Shown: positions 48,413 through 57,948 of the stretch, one piece after another
Layout of the letters: every line of letters starts with the position of its first letter
Position numbering within the stretch: the first letter of the stretch is position 1
Source of the DNA: Gilliamella mensalis
GTDB lineage: Bacteria; Pseudomonadota; Gammaproteobacteria; Enterobacterales; Orbaceae
Reading direction: 5' to 3'
Assembly: GCF_900103085.1 (NCBI RefSeq)
Contig: NZ_FMWR01000017.1
Coordinates: 1-64,000 of the forward strand
DNA length: 64,000 nt
Notes under the pieces: model-generated
Databases searched by the model: none
Seen by the model: the letters and a program-made list of their open reading frames with translations, nothing else
What the model was told of the DNA's origin: nothing
Position numbers and translations under genes: made by a program

Positions 48413-49477
48413 TTACACATATCCTAAAGATTTTATTCGTTGATTCACATTTTCCGGAAAGATAGTTTGACACCAAAGCCGTTCACTTAAAGAAAGTAAC
48501 GACTCTTTTTGTTTTGAAACAATCCAGTTTGCTAATTCAGTTGCAACATTAGGATATATTATTGGTTTTGGAGAGGGTAGACTAAGCCAATATTTAAGCT
48601 TAATGCCATTTAAACTTTCCATGACAGTAGCCATATCTAAAGTTTGTAAACACCGTGCATTATAGATCTGCTCAAATTGCCCCGCTACTGGTTTAGTTAA
48701 AATCTTTTTACCTAACGCTAAGGCTTCTGAAATTAATGCAAAACCTGTATTGGCAATAATACCTGAGCAACTGACTAATGCATGTGTAAAATTATCACGT
48801 CCAATTTTTTGGAAAATAATATTATCTTGTTGTGATTCTTGTTTTATATCTGGGTGAAAACAGATAAATTGATGCGCCTTAAACTGCTTTAGAAATACTG
48901 TAATTTCATCTAATGCTTCAAATGGCAAATAAACGACAATATTTCCATCTTCGGTTGGTGTAGCCTCAAAGGTGTCAATCATCGGAGGAATGAGCTTATG
49001 CCCAAAATGAAACCAATGTAAACCAATTGGTTTAGTGACCGGAGCATAATATTTCATAATCACATTTGCGACTAATCCATACTCTTTAGGCTTAAGATAT
49101 TGGCATACCGCCTGATTACTTATACCTAAACATTCACGATGCTGATGATGTGCCGCCCAAGCGCTTACTGGTTCAAAATCGCTAATTATGTAATCATATT
49201 TTGATAAATCAAGCTCACGGACATCTTTAATGAGCCTAAAAGCTCGAATTCGTTGCACGGTTTTGCGAAAATTAATTTTACCATTATGCGTTGCAAACGT
49301 GACACCACGGTAGGTTTTATAATCGCCAAAAGCTTGCATATCAAAATAGTCTTTAGGATCACGGCCACTGAAAATATAATCAACATCAGCACCTGCCGTT
49401 TTCAGTGCGTTAGCTAATGTTCTGCAACGACTGACATGGCCATTGCCTGTTCCTTGAACACCAAAGAGAATTTTCAT
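48413..49477 (-). CDS. Glycosyltransferase of the MJ1255/VC2487 family
   Basis: 354 residues from ATG 49477 (49495 is an alternative). The GT-B-like start 'ILFGVQGTGNGHVSRCRTLANAL' and the donor-site region 'GIIANTGFALISEALALGKKIL' fit the MJ1255/VC2487 family, related to MurG-like enzymes. Acceptor and donor are unknown; cell-surface glycan or glycolipid synthesis is a guess. No membrane segment is seen. It is co-directional with folA. Confidence 0.82.
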   Translation of the reverse strand: MKILFGVQGTGNGHVSRCRTLANALKTAGADVDYIFSGRDPKDYFDMQAFGDYKTYRGVTFATHNGKINFRKTVQRIRAFRLIKDVRELDLSKYDYIISDFEPVSAWAAHHQHRECLGISNQAVCQYLKPKEYGLVANVIMKYYAPVTKPIGLHWFHFGHKLIPPMIDTFEATPTEDGNIVVYLPFEALDEITVFLKQFKAHQFICFHPDIKQESQQDNIIFQKIGRDNFTHALVSCSGIIANTGFALISEALALGKKILTKPVAGQFEQIYNARCLQTLDMATVMESLNGIKLKYWLSLPSPKPIIYPNVATELANWIVSKQKESLLSLSERLWCQTIFPENVNQRIKSLGYV

Positions 49478-49752
49478 ATCTTTATGATTCGTCAATTTAA
49501 GTTATACAAATATAATAGCAGAACAGCTTATTATTATGTATGATTAAATGCAACTATTACATTAGTAGTTGTCATAATTCAATATTGAATATTACGTTAT
49601 TACTCATTAATCTAAATGAAGTCACTACGAACAAAAATATTTACTATAAAATAGTGGAATCTTCGCTTCAAGTGTTTAAAATCTGTATAACTTTGCTTCT
49701 TTTTTCAGTACAATAATTAAAGTATTTATGAGATGAATAGTGAGATTTACAT

Positions 49753-50112
49753 ATGTCATTAAGAATCATCAATAAACAAACTTATCTTATTGTTGCATTA
49801 GCAATCATCTTCTTTTTTCTCGCTTATTTCGCTAGATATTTGGCAATTACAATTAATTCATCAGTGATTGTTAATAATATTTCATACCGAATAATATCTA
49901 AGCCAGGCATTTATGGGCATAATAATCACCACTCTTTATTACAAAAGTCATCTCAAAGTTTAACTTGTATCACCACTACCCCGTGTTCACCATATAATAC
50001 ATTACTGTTGAACTTTCAGTTTTTACCATATTGTGAACGATACCTTACATATTACTTTGCTCAAAAATATAAAGAATTTATTTCTAGATTAAAACCACTA
50101 AAAATTACTTAA
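49753..50112 (+). CDS. Small hypothetical single-pass membrane protein
   Basis: 119 residues. A clear membrane helix lies at about residues 12-32, then a Ser/Thr/Asn-rich region with three cysteines ('CITTTPCSPY', 'YCERY') and a basic C-terminus. I do not recognise it. It stands alone between the glycosyltransferase and cueO, with a weak GAG ribosome site. It could be an envelope protein specific to this group, or not a gene. Confidence 0.4.
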   Translation: MSLRIINKQTYLIVALAIIFFFLAYFARYLAITINSSVIVNNISYRIISKPGIYGHNNHHSLLQKSSQSLTCITTTPCSPYNTLLLNFQFLPYCERYLTYYFAQKYKEFISRLKPLKIT

Positions 50113-50241
50113 ATAACTTGTATTTCCAATAAAACATTAACCTAACTATATATATTTAGAGTAAAAATTTTTTGTTATTAGTTTTTATCATTAATCACTA
50201 AATAGTGATTGTTTATCAAAAACAATGATTATAGGAATATT

Positions 50242-51795
50242 ATGAAACGTCGAAATTTTCTGTTCAATATTGCAGCAGCTTTAAGTGGGGTAGCAGTTAC
50301 AAAAGCCTTCGCCAAAATGAATGATTCAACCATGCCAGGTATGGCTTGTGAAATCAACTCTGATGATTGTAAAACAGGTGAAATGGGAGATACGAATATG
50401 AATATGAATATGAATATGAATATGGGTAATAAAGTTTCACAAAAATTATTAGCAACTTCAGCTTTACCGCAAGGACTGGATTTACCACAATTACCTCGTT
50501 TAGAAAATACCAGTAATAAACAAGGTATTTTTGAAGCAATCTTGGAAGCAAAACCTGTTAAGTTAAAGTTAACACAAGATATCACAACAGAATTTTGGGC
50601 TTATAATAGTCATACCCCCGGTCCAGTGATTGAAGCTTTTGAGGGAGATGACGTTAAAATTACTGTTAAAAATAGTTTAACACAAGCGACAACCGTACAT
50701 TGGCATGGTTTACTGATCCCATCTAATCAAGATGGTAATCCACAAGATCAAATTCCTGCTGGAAGTAGCCGAACTTATGAGTTTACTATACCTGAAGGAA
50801 ATGCAGGCACCTATTGGTATCATCCACATGGACATGAAACAGTAGCAGAACAAATTGCACGAGGATTAGCTGGCATATTTATTGTACGCAGCAAAAACGA
50901 TCCGCTCGCATTCTTGCCTGAACAACACTGGTTTTTTTCAGATTTAAAATTGACTGATAAAGGCGAAATTGCGGATAATTCAATGGTTGATTGGATGAAT
51001 GGTCGCGAGGGACAATTTGTGTTAATTAATGGTGCCTATCGTCCCAAAATCACCATAAATACGGCAACAAGAGTACGAGTTTGGAATGCATGTTCTGGTC
51101 GTTATCTTAATTTATCCGTTCCTGGCTGTGATATTTATTTGGTAGGTACTGATGGAGGATTAATGCCTGCACCTGTTTTACTCAATAAACCGCTGCTATT
51201 GTCTCCAGCTGAACGTGCAGAGCTTGTCATTTTACCAAAACAATCTGGTACAGTTTATTTACAATCTATCGGTTACGATCGCGGTAAAATGGGCAATGTA
51301 CCACCAGAGCAAGATATTATACTTGGTGAATTGGTATTGACACAGTCAAAATCAATTCACCTGCCATCAACCTTACGTGTATTGCCAAAACTTGGGCAGG
51401 CAACTACTTCTAAATATCTCGAATATACTGAAGCTATGGATATGAAGGAGCCGCGAGGTGGTATGTTATTTTTAATTAACGGCAAACGTCATGATATGCA
51501 AAGGATCGATTTGCAAAGTAAAATTCATGAGATTGAAGAGTGGACAATTTTCAATAACTCTCATATGGATCACAATTTCCATATACATGGTGCACAGTTT
51601 GTCGTTGTTTCACACGAATTGAATGGTGAAAAAAAACCACCAGAATATGTCGCATTAAAAGATACCATTAATTTACGTCCGCATGAAAAAATTACCATAA
51701 AGATTCAACAAAATATGTCGGGATTACGTATGTATCATTGCCATATTGTTGAACATGAGACACTCGGTATGATGGGGCAATTAATGGTGAAATAG
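50242..51795 (+). CDS. cueO: Multicopper oxidase CueO
   Basis: 517 residues from ATG 50242, with AGGAATAT just before. A twin-arginine signal 'MKRRNFLFNIAAALSG' indicates folded export through Tat. The copper motifs are complete: 'VHWHG', 'YWYHPHGHETVAEQ', 'DHNFHIHGAQF' and 'MYHCHIVEHETLGMM'. It oxidises Cu(I) in the periplasm and protects against copper. Unlike E. coli CueO, it has Met-rich sequence after the signal peptide (five Asn-Met units), and the usual central Met-rich insert is almost gone ('EAMDMKEPRGGM'). Confidence 0.92.
   Translation: MKRRNFLFNIAAALSGVAVTKAFAKMNDSTMPGMACEINSDDCKTGEMGDTNMNMNMNMNMGNKVSQKLLATSALPQGLDLPQLPRLENTSNKQGIFEAILEAKPVKLKLTQDITTEFWAYNSHTPGPVIEAFEGDDVKITVKNSLTQATTVHWHGLLIPSNQDGNPQDQIPAGSSRTYEFTIPEGNAGTYWYHPHGHETVAEQIARGLAGIFIVRSKNDPLAFLPEQHWFFSDLKLTDKGEIADNSMVDWMNGREGQFVLINGAYRPKITINTATRVRVWNACSGRYLNLSVPGCDIYLVGTDGGLMPAPVLLNKPLLLSPAERAELVILPKQSGTVYLQSIGYDRGKMGNVPPEQDIILGELVLTQSKSIHLPSTLRVLPKLGQATTSKYLEYTEAMDMKEPRGGMLFLINGKRHDMQRIDLQSKIHEIEEWTIFNNSHMDHNFHIHGAQFVVVSHELNGEKKPPEYVALKDTINLRPHEKITIKIQQNMSGLRMYHCHIVEHETLGMMGQLMVK
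50395..50424 (+). repeat. Hexanucleotide repeat (AATATG)5 in cueO
   Basis: Five perfect AATATG units encode (Asn-Met)5. The unit is a multiple of three, so slippage would change the number of Met residues without breaking the frame. Confidence 0.95.
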
Positions 51796-51806
51796 TCTAC
51801 TTACAA

Positions 51807-51857
51807 CGATTCCCGTTTATTATAGTTCAATCATTATTGAATTAATGACGGGGATCG
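51807..51857 (+). other. Long stem-loop between cueO and secM
   Basis: 51807-51816 pairs with 51848-51857 (ten pairs, one of them G-U), and an inner hairpin TTCAAT (51826-51831) with ATTGAA (51836-51841) sits in the loop. No T-run follows. It may end or stabilise the cueO transcript. Confidence 0.5.
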
Positions 51858-51945
51858 ACTCTATAAAAAATCCTTATGACACAACTATCTATAAAAAATA
51901 ATAATTGTTTTTCATTTTGGCAAAAAATGCTAACATATCACTATT

Positions 51946-52290
51946 ATGACCATGATCAATTATTGGCAAAAACTCAGCAAACGCTTAATTATTAAAACCG
52001 CTTTATCACACTTATTGTTAGGTGTGATTGCTGCTGGGTTCAGTTTATGTCAACACGAAGCACTTCCTGCAGAAACTTCTATTTCGCAAATTGGCATTAT
52101 TGCCATTGCATCAATTGTTCAAGATCACAAAAAAGCAGATCGAAAAAAATCACAAGCACTACCACATTTAAAAAAGCAATGCATCACAGCGCGCTTTATC
52201 ACACCAAGTTATGTTGAATTTTCACCAAGTAAAGTCATTCGGCTATCCCCTTATAACGGCATACGAGCTGGACCTAAAGCTACCGCTTAA
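51946..52290 (+). CDS. secM: SecM-like secretion monitor with GIRAGP arrest motif
   Basis: 114 residues, much shorter than E. coli SecM (170). A signal peptide with 'SHLLLGVIAAGFSL' matches the E. coli segment 'HLLLGMVAAS'. The C-terminus has GIRAGP at residues 105-110, followed by four residues, as in E. coli. The upstream arrest residues differ: Phe is 13 rather than 11 residues before the Gly, and the Trp and Ile five to six before it are Arg and Leu. It lies directly before secA. Ribosome stalling here would report poor secretion and raise SecA synthesis. An ATG at 51952 is an alternative start. Confidence 0.85.
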   Translation: MTMINYWQKLSKRLIIKTALSHLLLGVIAAGFSLCQHEALPAETSISQIGIIAIASIVQDHKKADRKKSQALPHLKKQCITARFITPSYVEFSPSKVIRLSPYNGIRAGPKATA

Positions 52291-52291
52291 T

Positions 52292-52372
52292 GAGTTTATA
52301 ACTCAAATAAAACTAATTTTTATATAAGGTTAATTCCTTAAATCCGCATTGAAAAACAAGAGAAGAGTTATG
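52292..52372 (+). promoter_or_regulatory. secM-secA RNA element masking the secA start
   Basis: ATAACTC (52298-52304) is the exact complement of GAGTTAT (52365-52371), which covers the ribosome-site edge and the first bases of the secA ATG. An alternative local hairpin GAGTT-TAT-AACTC (52292-52304) would release it. A small TAAGG/CCTTA hairpin (52325-52340) lies in the loop. A ribosome stalled at Pro110 of SecM would stand just upstream. Confidence 0.5.
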
Positions 52373-55102
52373 TTATTAAAATTATTAACAAAAGTATTTG
52401 GTAGCCGCAATGAGCGCGTATTAAAAAGCATGCGCAAACGAGTTGAAAACATTAATGCACTTGAACCAGCAATGGAAGCATTAACCGATGATGAACTAAA
52501 AGCAAAAACCACTGAATTTAAACAAAAGATTGCCACTGGAACCCAATTAGATGATATTTTAGAAGAAGCTTTCGCAGTGGTACGCGAAGCGAGTAAACGT
52601 GTATTTGGCATGCGTCATTTTGATGTGCAATTGATCGGTGGTATGGTACTCAATCAACGTTGCATTGCTGAAATGCGTACCGGTGAAGGTAAAACCTTAA
52701 CGGCAACATTACCTGCTTATTTAAACGCATTAACTGGTAAAGGTGTGCATGTTGTTACAGTTAATGACTACTTAGCACAGCGCGATGCTGAAAATAATCG
52801 TCCTTTATTCGAATTTTTAGGATTAACTGTTGGTATTAATTTACCTAATATGCCGCCACACATAAAACGTGAGGCTTACCATGCTGATATCACCTATGGC
52901 ACTAATAATGAATATGGTTTCGATTATCTACGCGATAATATGGTGTTTAGCAAAGATGCTCGAGTACAACGCCCATTGCATTATGCTTTAGTCGATGAAG
53001 TCGACTCAATTTTAATTGATGAAGCAAGAACACCATTGATTATTTCAGGTCAAGCCGAAGATAGCTCAGACAGATATATTAGCGTTGATAAAATTATTCC
53101 TTATTTAACCAGTCAAGAAAAAGAAGACTCTGACCACTTCCAAGGGGATGGAGACTTCTCAATTGATGAAAAATCACGCCAAGTTAATTTAACTGAACGT
53201 GGTTTAGTTAAAGTTGAAGAGCTATTGATTAAACAAGGTATCATGAAAGGTGATGAATCACTTTACGCACCAAGCAATATCGTATTAATGCATCACGTTA
53301 ACGCTGCCTTGCGTGCTCATCACCTATTCCATCGTGACGTTGATTATATTGTTAGAGATAATGAAGTTATCATCGTTGACGAACATACGGGGCGAACCAT
53401 GGATGGTCGACGCTGGTCTGATGGTTTACACCAAGCAGTTGAAGCAAAAGAGCAGGTTAAAATCCAAAATGAGAACCAGACACTGGCTTCAATTACCTTC
53501 CAAAACTATTTCCGTTTATACGAAAAATTAGCGGGAATGACAGGTACAGCAGACACTGAAGCATTTGAATTTAACCAAATTTATGGTCTAGATACAATTG
53601 TTATTCCAACTAATCGTCCAATGCAACGAAAAGATCAATCTGACCTTGTCTATATGACTGAAAAGGAAAAGATCAATGCAATTGTCACTGATGTACAAGA
53701 CTGTGTAAAACGCGGTCAACCCGTTTTAGTTGGGACAGCATCAATCGAAAAATCAGAACTAGTTTCACAGGCATTTAATAAAGCAGGTATTAAACACAAT
53801 GTGTTAAATGCCAAATTCCATGCTCAAGAAGCAGAAATCATTGCTAATGCAGGGAGTAAAGGGGCGGTGACCATTGCAACCAACATGGCTGGACGTGGTA
53901 CCGATATTATGCTTGGTGGTAATTGGCAAAGTGACATAGCTAAAATTGAAAATCCAACACAAGAAGATATCGAAAAAGCGAAACAAGCTTGGCAAGCAAA
54001 ACACGAAGAAGTCATTGCATTAGGCGGACTTTATATTTTAGGTACTGAACGCCATGAATCGCGTCGTATCGACAACCAATTACGTGGACGTGCAGGTCGT
54101 CAAGGTGATCCAGGCGCTTCACGGTTTTACCTATCACTTGAAGATCCATTGATGCGAATCTTTGCCTCAGATCGTGTGGGTAACATGATGCGCAAACTAG
54201 GAATGAAAGAAGGCGAAGCCATTGAGCATCCATGGGTCACAAAAGCCATTGCCAATGCACAAAAGAAAGTTGAAAGTCGCAACTTTGATATTCGTAAACA
54301 ACTTCTTGAATATGATGATGTTGCTAATGATCAACGTAAAGTAATTTATCGTGAACGAAACGACTTACTTGATAATAACGACATAAAAGATACCATTGAT
54401 TCAATCCGGGGAGATGTATTTAACACCTTAATTGATCAATACATTCCACCACAATCGATTGAAGAGATGTGGAACATTCCAGGGCTTGAAGCTGCACTAA
54501 AAACAGACTTTGATTTAGATTTACCTATCGCAAAATGGCTTGATGAAGAGCAAAACCTGCATGAAGAAACATTGCGCGAGCGTATTTTACAAATTGCACA
54601 AGAGAGATATGTAGAGAAAGAAAATACGGCTGGAGCTGAAGCATTTAGGCACTTTGAAAAAAGTGTCATGCTACAAACACTTGATACGCTTTGGAAAGAG
54701 CATTTAGCAGCCATGGATTATTTACGCCAAGGTATTCATTTGCGTGGCTACGCACAAAAAGATCCAAAACAGGAATATAAACGTGAGTCCTTTAATATGT
54801 TTGCTAACATGTTAGAATCGTTAAAATATGATGTTATTGGTATTTTAAGCCGTGTACAAATACGATCACAAGAAGAGGTTGATCAAGCTGAACGTCAACG
54901 CCTAGCTGAAATGGAAAAACTAATGGCAAAACAACAAGCTAATCATGAATCAATAGCGGGTATAAATGGCGAAAGTGAAGAACAATCAGCTGGCGCTACA
55001 CCACAACCGATAGTGCGTACTGAAGCCAAAGTTGGTCGCAATGATCCATGCCCTTGTGGTTCAGGTAAAAAATATAAACACTGCCATGGTGCTGTTCAGT
55101 AA
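52370..55102 (+). CDS. secA: Protein translocase ATPase SecA
   Basis: 910 residues from ATG 52370, where the sequence matches the E. coli start ('[18 protein letters not shown]') and AGAAGAG lies before; a TTG at 52349 is not needed. Walker A is in '[13 protein letters not shown]', the DEAD-like box in '[19 protein letters not shown]', and the C-terminal SecB/zinc motif is '[14 protein letters not shown]'. It drives proteins through SecYEG. Confidence 0.97.
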   Translation: MLLKLLTKVFGSRNERVLKSMRKRVENINALEPAMEALTDDELKAKTTEFKQKIATGTQLDDILEEAFAVVREASKRVFGMRHFDVQLIGGMVLNQRCIAEMRTGEGKTLTATLPAYLNALTGKGVHVVTVNDYLAQRDAENNRPLFEFLGLTVGINLPNMPPHIKREAYHADITYGTNNEYGFDYLRDNMVFSKDARVQRPLHYALVDEVDSILIDEARTPLIISGQAEDSSDRYISVDKIIPYLTSQEKEDSDHFQGDGDFSIDEKSRQVNLTERGLVKVEELLIKQGIMKGDESLYAPSNIVLMHHVNAALRAHHLFHRDVDYIVRDNEVIIVDEHTGRTMDGRRWSDGLHQAVEAKEQVKIQNENQTLASITFQNYFRLYEKLAGMTGTADTEAFEFNQIYGLDTIVIPTNRPMQRKDQSDLVYMTEKEKINAIVTDVQDCVKRGQPVLVGTASIEKSELVSQAFNKAGIKHNVLNAKFHAQEAEIIANAGSKGAVTIATNMAGRGTDIMLGGNWQSDIAKIENPTQEDIEKAKQAWQAKHEEVIALGGLYILGTERHESRRIDNQLRGRAGRQGDPGASRFYLSLEDPLMRIFASDRVGNMMRKLGMKEGEAIEHPWVTKAIANAQKKVESRNFDIRKQLLEYDDVANDQRKVIYRERNDLLDNNDIKDTIDSIRGDVFNTLIDQYIPPQSIEEMWNIPGLEAALKTDFDLDLPIAKWLDEEQNLHEETLRERILQIAQERYVEKENTAGAEAFRHFEKSVMLQTLDTLWKEHLAAMDYLRQGIHLRGYAQKDPKQEYKRESFNMFANMLESLKYDVIGILSRVQIRSQEEVDQAERQRLAEMEKLMAKQQANHESIAGINGESEEQSAGATPQPIVRTEAKVGRNDPCPCGSGKKYKHCHGAVQ

Positions 55103-55221
55103 GGCAAAAATTTAGTATCATCACGCAAAGTTAATGCTTAAATCGTCGATTAGGATCGGCAGTAGATTGAAAGAGGGGAAGTTGTAACTTTCCCTAATTT
55201 TACTCATAGGCAAATAGAGTT

Positions 55222-55626
55222 ATGAATAAACACATTAAAATTGCTGTAGGTATTATTCGTTCACAAAATTGTCAAATCTTTATCACCCAACGCGGTGAAG
55301 ACTCTCACCTTGCTGGTTTTTGGGAATTCCCAGGTGGAAAAATTGAGGCTGGAGAAACGCCATATCAAACCCTACAACGTGAAATTGCAGAAGAAGTAGA
55401 CATCCATATCCATCAAGCCCAATTCTTAGAAATATTTGAACACAGTTATGATGATCGTGATATCACAATTCATGCTTATTTAGTTGAAGAATGGGATGGC
55501 GTCCCTTTTGCTAAAGAAGGCCAACCAAGCCGTTGGGTTGACCAAGAAGATCTAAATGCCGATGAATTTCCTGACGCCAATCGACCAATTATCGAAATGC
55601 TGAAAAATTTGGATAAACACATCTAG
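55222..55626 (+). CDS. mutT: 8-oxo-dGTP diphosphatase MutT
   Basis: 134 residues. The Nudix box is complete, from 'GGKIEAGETPYQ' to 'REIAEEVDI'. It removes oxidised dGTP to prevent A-to-C errors. It follows secA as in E. coli. A weak hairpin (about 55175-55193, GGGAA with TTCCC) lies in the 119-base gap and could partly end the secA message. Confidence 0.93.
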   Translation: MNKHIKIAVGIIRSQNCQIFITQRGEDSHLAGFWEFPGGKIEAGETPYQTLQREIAEEVDIHIHQAQFLEIFEHSYDDRDITIHAYLVEEWDGVPFAKEGQPSRWVDQEDLNADEFPDANRPIIEMLKNLDKHI

Positions 55627-55975
55627 CCTATTTATTGGATTTATTTTTGTCTGCTTTCCTTATTACGAGCAGTACATTTTGTCATTTCTATTCTTTTTGT
55701 TTTAAACTTCAAACAGTTTTAATATCGGTTTTATAAATCAATATGCTAAACAACTAAAAACACATTGCTAATTTCCATTACTATCATGTTAAGTTTTTCA
55801 TGTAATCTAAAATGGCACACAATAAACAGATTAAACACATCTATTTTTAAGTAGAATAAATTGTTTTTACTCATTAGATAATAAGAATCAAAAAATATAC
55901 AATACCACAAGTTTGCGATGTCAATTATCATTAATATATTGTTAAATTAAAATAAATTGTTAAGGTTTGGGTATT
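55627..55975. other. AT-rich stretch with no recognised gene
   Basis: A 61-codon minus-strand frame (55746-55931) has no ribosome site and resembles nothing I know. A promoter for the DUF4177 gene must lie here, but no clear boxes were identified. Confidence 0.4.
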
Positions 55976-56191
55976 ATGAAAGAATATAAGGTAGTTGTTT
56001 TTCAAGAAAGCTCATTGTCTTCATTACTTTTAGGTACAGCTAATGCTAATGAGGTTAAATTCTCAGAATTTTTAAATAAACATGCTCAAGCGGGTTGGCG
56101 CGTAGTAACGATGGCAAAAGATATGCGTCGCTTGTTCTTGTTGTGGAAAAAAGAATCCTATTTAATTGTAATGGAACGCGAAGGTAGCTAA
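55976..56191 (+). CDS. DUF4177 family small protein
   Basis: 71 residues from ATG 55976, with AAGG upstream. It begins 'MKEYKVVVF', and 'FLNKHAQAGWRVVTMAKD' is the DUF4177 core; a final 'YLIVMERE' strand closes the domain. Function is unknown. It stands alone. The following 299 bases (56192-56490) hold nothing I recognise. Confidence 0.8.
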   Translation: MKEYKVVVFQESSLSSLLLGTANANEVKFSEFLNKHAQAGWRVVTMAKDMRRLFLLWKKESYLIVMEREGS

Positions 56192-56490
56192 AAAAACTAA
56201 ATATCATTACCGGTTCATTTTAAAAAAATGCATTCAACGCTGCATATTGCGGATTAATCATTTCGTCTTTTTCAAAGTGATGATATTTACAACGCATAAC
56301 GTGTCTGACAAAAAGTGAAAATATATAATATTAGCTGTTGTCAAAATTGAAAATCCATAGAGCTATTGATTATATTTCGACTAAATCGGGCAAACTAGCC
56401 CCTAATCAATCCTTTTTAAACTAGACAATATTATCTCTTAACAAAAAATTTCAACTAAATGCTACATTTTTATAAAAAGCAAAGAAGAAC

Positions 56491-56874
56491 TTAAGATTTA
56501 CGCTGCAATTTTTGCTCAGCCAGAGCTAAAAAAACAATACCAGCAATAATACATAAACCACCAAGCATGCGCGTCAATGTAATTTGCTCATCAAAAGCAA
56601 TAACCGAAACCAACATAACTGTTACCACCTGTAAATGAGAAGCGGCAAAAGCGGGACCTACTGGTGCTTTTTTTAATAATACCATCCAAGTGACAAATGC
56701 CCCTGTATAACCAAGCATTACTAAATAAGCCCAGATATGTGAAAAAACCCGAATTAACCAATTAACACTGACTTCAAGTGGCATTGCCGATAACGCTGTT
56801 AACTTAAAGCTTGTTTGTCCAAACGTATCAAAAAATAGTAGTAAAATAAATCCAATAATATAAAATTTTTTCAT
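56491..56874 (-). CDS. Small DMT/SMR-type transporter subunit, second of a pair
   Basis: 127 residues, four predicted membrane helices, half the size of a normal EamA protein. 'FDTFGQTSFKL' in helix 1 and 'HLQVVTVMLVSVIAFDEQITLTRMLGG' in helices 3-4 fit the EamA/SMR half. Its start overlaps the stop of the other subunit by one base (TAATG), so the two are made together and probably form a heterodimer. Substrate unknown. Confidence 0.75.
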   Translation of the reverse strand: MKKFYIIGFILLLFFDTFGQTSFKLTALSAMPLEVSVNWLIRVFSHIWAYLVMLGYTGAFVTWMVLLKKAPVGPAFAASHLQVVTVMLVSVIAFDEQITLTRMLGGLCIIAGIVFLALAEQKLQRKS

Positions 56875-57239
56875 TATGTAAGCCCGACTAAAACGACACC
56901 GGTAGTAATAAAAAATATTCCAATGATACGAAATAAAGTAAGATGCTCTTGAAATAAAATTCGCCCAGCCAACATAACAGTAATTATGTTAAATGATCCT
57001 AATAAAATGCCTTGCGACAAAGGTACTTTACTTAAAAAAGCCAGCCAAAAAATAAACCCAATAAAGTATGCGGCAAAGCCCAGCCAAAGCCAAAAGTTAC
57101 CAAATAATTTTTGCCAATAATGTAAACCGTGGTTATTGTTCGAGGTAATTGCGGCATACTTAAATGCAATTTGTCCTACTGTATCGCAGGTGATATTAAT
57201 TAACCAAAGAATAACAATTAAGATTGACACTTCTGACAA
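56874..57239 (-). CDS. Small DMT/SMR-type transporter subunit, first of a pair
   Basis: 121 residues, four membrane helices, homologous to the next gene ('CDTVGQIAFKY', 'GSFNIITVMLAGRILFQEHLTLFRIIG'). No ATG is available: the start is TTG 57239 or GTG 57230, inside the end of zur. That suggests translation coupled to zur. The overlap places the pair under the same transcript as ratA-ratB-zur. Zinc-related transport is a possible but unproven link. Confidence 0.7.
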   Translation of the reverse strand: MSEVSILIVILWLINITCDTVGQIAFKYAAITSNNNHGLHYWQKLFGNFWLWLGFAAYFIGFIFWLAFLSKVPLSQGILLGSFNIITVMLAGRILFQEHLTLFRIIGIFFITTGVVLVGLT

Positions 57240-57652
57240 AATCCATGTATTTCAAGCACGCTATGTTTGATTAAAAAATCAGTTTGCTGAGCTAACAAAT
57301 TAAATTGATGTTCAATATCTTGCGAATGTTTTTCAATGATCTGTTGACACTTATCGCAAATAAATAAAATAGAGATATGCTGTGGATCTTGAAAATGCGG
57401 GCAAACAATATAGCTATTGGAAGATTCAACTTTATGGATAAAACCTTGCTCTAGTAAAAATTCAAGCGCACGATAAATTGTTGGCGGTTTAGCTTGAGGT
57501 TCACTGACTTTAAGTAGATCCAAAAGATCATAGGCACTCATTGCTTTATTTACGGTTAACATAATATCTAAAACTGTTCGACGTTGTGTCGTCAGTTTAA
57601 TACCACGCTTTTTGCATAAAGTTTCAATCTTTTCAATTAGCAGATTATGCAT
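57218..57652 (-). CDS. zur: Zinc uptake regulator Zur (Fur family)
   Basis: 144 residues from ATG 57652, with AAAGGAAACC before it; an ATG at 57673 is less suitable. 'SAYDLLDLLKVSEPQAKPPTIYRALEFLLEQGFIHKVES' is nearly identical to E. coli Zur. The structural zinc cysteines 'CDKCQQ' and 'CQKCQS' are present, but it lacks the His-rich tail of E. coli Zur. It overlaps ratB by eight bases. Confidence 0.92.
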   Translation of the reverse strand: MHNLLIEKIETLCKKRGIKLTTQRRTVLDIMLTVNKAMSAYDLLDLLKVSEPQAKPPTIYRALEFLLEQGFIHKVESSNSYIVCPHFQDPQHISILFICDKCQQIIEKHSQDIEHQFNLLAQQTDFLIKHSVLEIHGFCQKCQS

Positions 57653-57947
57653 TCGGTTTCCTTTGCCTTTCATCGTTATTTTTTTGTGCAGCTCTTCTTC
57701 GTCTTATCTCTTTAGGATCATTGATTAAAGGTCGATAGATTTCAATACGATCGCCATGTTTAACCAATTCATTAAGATCACAACGTTTTCCATAGATACC
57801 AATTAGATGATCATCTAATTTAATCTGGCATAACGATAAGATATTAGATCTTGTAATTGCTTGCAAGACATTCGTTTGTTCGTCGACATTGCAATCAATA
57901 ACTGTTGAGTTATTCGGTAACGCATAAACAACTTGGATATTTATCAT
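57645..57947 (-). CDS. ratB: RatB/RnfH family protein (UPF0125)
   Basis: 100 residues from ATG 57947. Ubiquitin-like fold of the RnfH/RatB family: 'INIQVVYALP', 'GIYGKRCDLNELVKHGDRIEIYRPL' and 'DPKEIRRRRA' are characteristic. It starts one base after the ratA stop, the classical ratA-ratB order beside smpB. Role unclear in E. coli. Confidence 0.9.
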   Translation of the reverse strand: MINIQVVYALPNNSTVIDCNVDEQTNVLQAITRSNILSLCQIKLDDHLIGIYGKRCDLNELVKHGDRIEIYRPLINDPKEIRRRRAAQKNNDERQRKPNA

Positions 57948-57948
57948 T

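Noticed and set aside
50395-50424. AATATG repeat as a phase-variation switch
   Set aside because: The unit is six bases, so length changes keep the frame; on/off switching is not possible this way.
50229-50585. Minus-strand frame with repeated Ile-Phe over the cueO repeat
   Set aside because: A by-product of the AATATG repeat read on the other strand.
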